A program made the translations under genes and the position numbers. A DNA stretch of 5,612 nt from DASXTB01 sp036505615 (GTDB lineage: Bacteria > Acidobacteriota > UBA6911 > JACQSX01), in contig DASXTB010000123.1 of NCBI GenBank assembly GCA_036505615.1, positions 1 to 5,612 of the forward strand, read 5' to 3'. Below are positions 5,374-5,612 of the stretch, piece after piece (within the stretch, counting starts at the first letter, position 1; the number at the start of each line of letters is the position of its first letter). Below the pieces are notes generated by a model, which saw nothing but the letters and a program-made list of their open reading frames with translations, ran no database searches and was not told where the DNA came from.

Positions 5374-5612
5374 ATGTGCCGGAGAAATGTGGTTAAAAAA
5401 AACAGATCTCACGGTCCGGTAACACGTCAACGTCTGCGACAACGTTCACCAATCACCGGCTTTTCGCCTCAATTTGTCGTCACCGTAGTCGTGGTCTGTG
5501 ACGTGCACGTGGCCGTAGACGGCCTTCCGATTGGTTGTGGCTTTATACCCGGCCTCATTTCGCACTGGTCGGCATCTTTCCGGGAGGGCCGAAGTACCGA
5601 TAATGGTCCCAG
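5374..5612. other. Unassigned right-edge segment, open on both strands
   Basis: I cannot name a gene here. On the minus strand a frame enters from the right edge and runs 54 codons to a TGA at 5446-5448, ending ...AVYGHVHVTDHDYGDDKLRR and then KAGDW; it could be the 3' end of a truncated gene in the same direction as its neighbours. On the plus strand a frame from ATG 5374 (a G-run sits just upstream) stays open for 79 codons to the edge; its start is Arg/Lys-rich and it contains a valine run. The two frames use the same triplets in antisense, and base use by codon position does not separate them. Two adjacent palindromes lie at 5501-5510 (ACGTGCACGT) and 5511-5524 (GGCCGT-AG-ACGGCC). A T8 run on the minus strand (5395-5402) has no GC stem beside it. 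Confidence 0.3.

Noticed and set aside
5395..5402. Rho-independent terminator for a gene entering from the right on the minus strand
   Set aside because: There is a T8 run on that strand, but no stable GC-rich stem immediately before it.

Overview
The window looks like a piece of a free-living, carbohydrate-degrading Gram-negative genome. An Acidobacteriota-type soil bacterium is my best guess. The guess rests on a secreted GH29 fucosidase, an outer-membrane DUF5916/CBM9-like protein, a compact bacterial XPF-type nuclease, and intergenic regions rich in short dispersed repeats. No rRNA or other marker gene is present, so the phylum is inference only.

Layout: three confident genes all lie on the minus strand. 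Read in their own direction, from the right edge, they are: a secreted GH29 alpha-L-fucosidase (4857 to 3412); an ERCC4-domain nuclease with a C-terminal helix-hairpin-helix pair (3069 to 2392); and a DUF5916 protein with an N-terminal CBM9-like domain and a predicted outer-membrane barrel (2251 to 17). The last one probably starts at a GTG preceded by GGAGG, not at the upstream TTG or ATG. Gaps of 140 to 342 bp, all carrying repeats, argue against a tight operon. The fucosidase and the outer-membrane protein could both serve glycan use at the cell envelope. The nuclease is a DNA-repair or recombination type protein with no visible link to them.

The most distinctive feature is the repeats. 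Each gap carries its own short-word repeat: a 9-bp triplet at 2340-2366; a large inverted array of ATTCGCGTTCAT-type units at 3194-3414, whose right end runs into the fucosidase stop codon; a CACAAAGGCACAGAG-type stretch at 4893-4918; and a pair of ~70-bp REP-like palindromic elements in inverted orientation (5069-5141 and 5287-5356) around a 145-bp core. A degenerate heptamer repeat (GTTNNNN, 4734-4768) also lies inside the fucosidase gene, in the linker between signal peptide and catalytic domain.

The right 755 bp (4858-5612) contain no confident gene. Past 5374 both strands stay open to the window edge, so a truncated gene may enter there, but I do not recognise a product. I see no CRISPR array, tRNA, rRNA, transposase or defence cassette, and no convincing new multi-gene system. 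The repeat architecture and the compact XPF-like nuclease are what deserve a second look.
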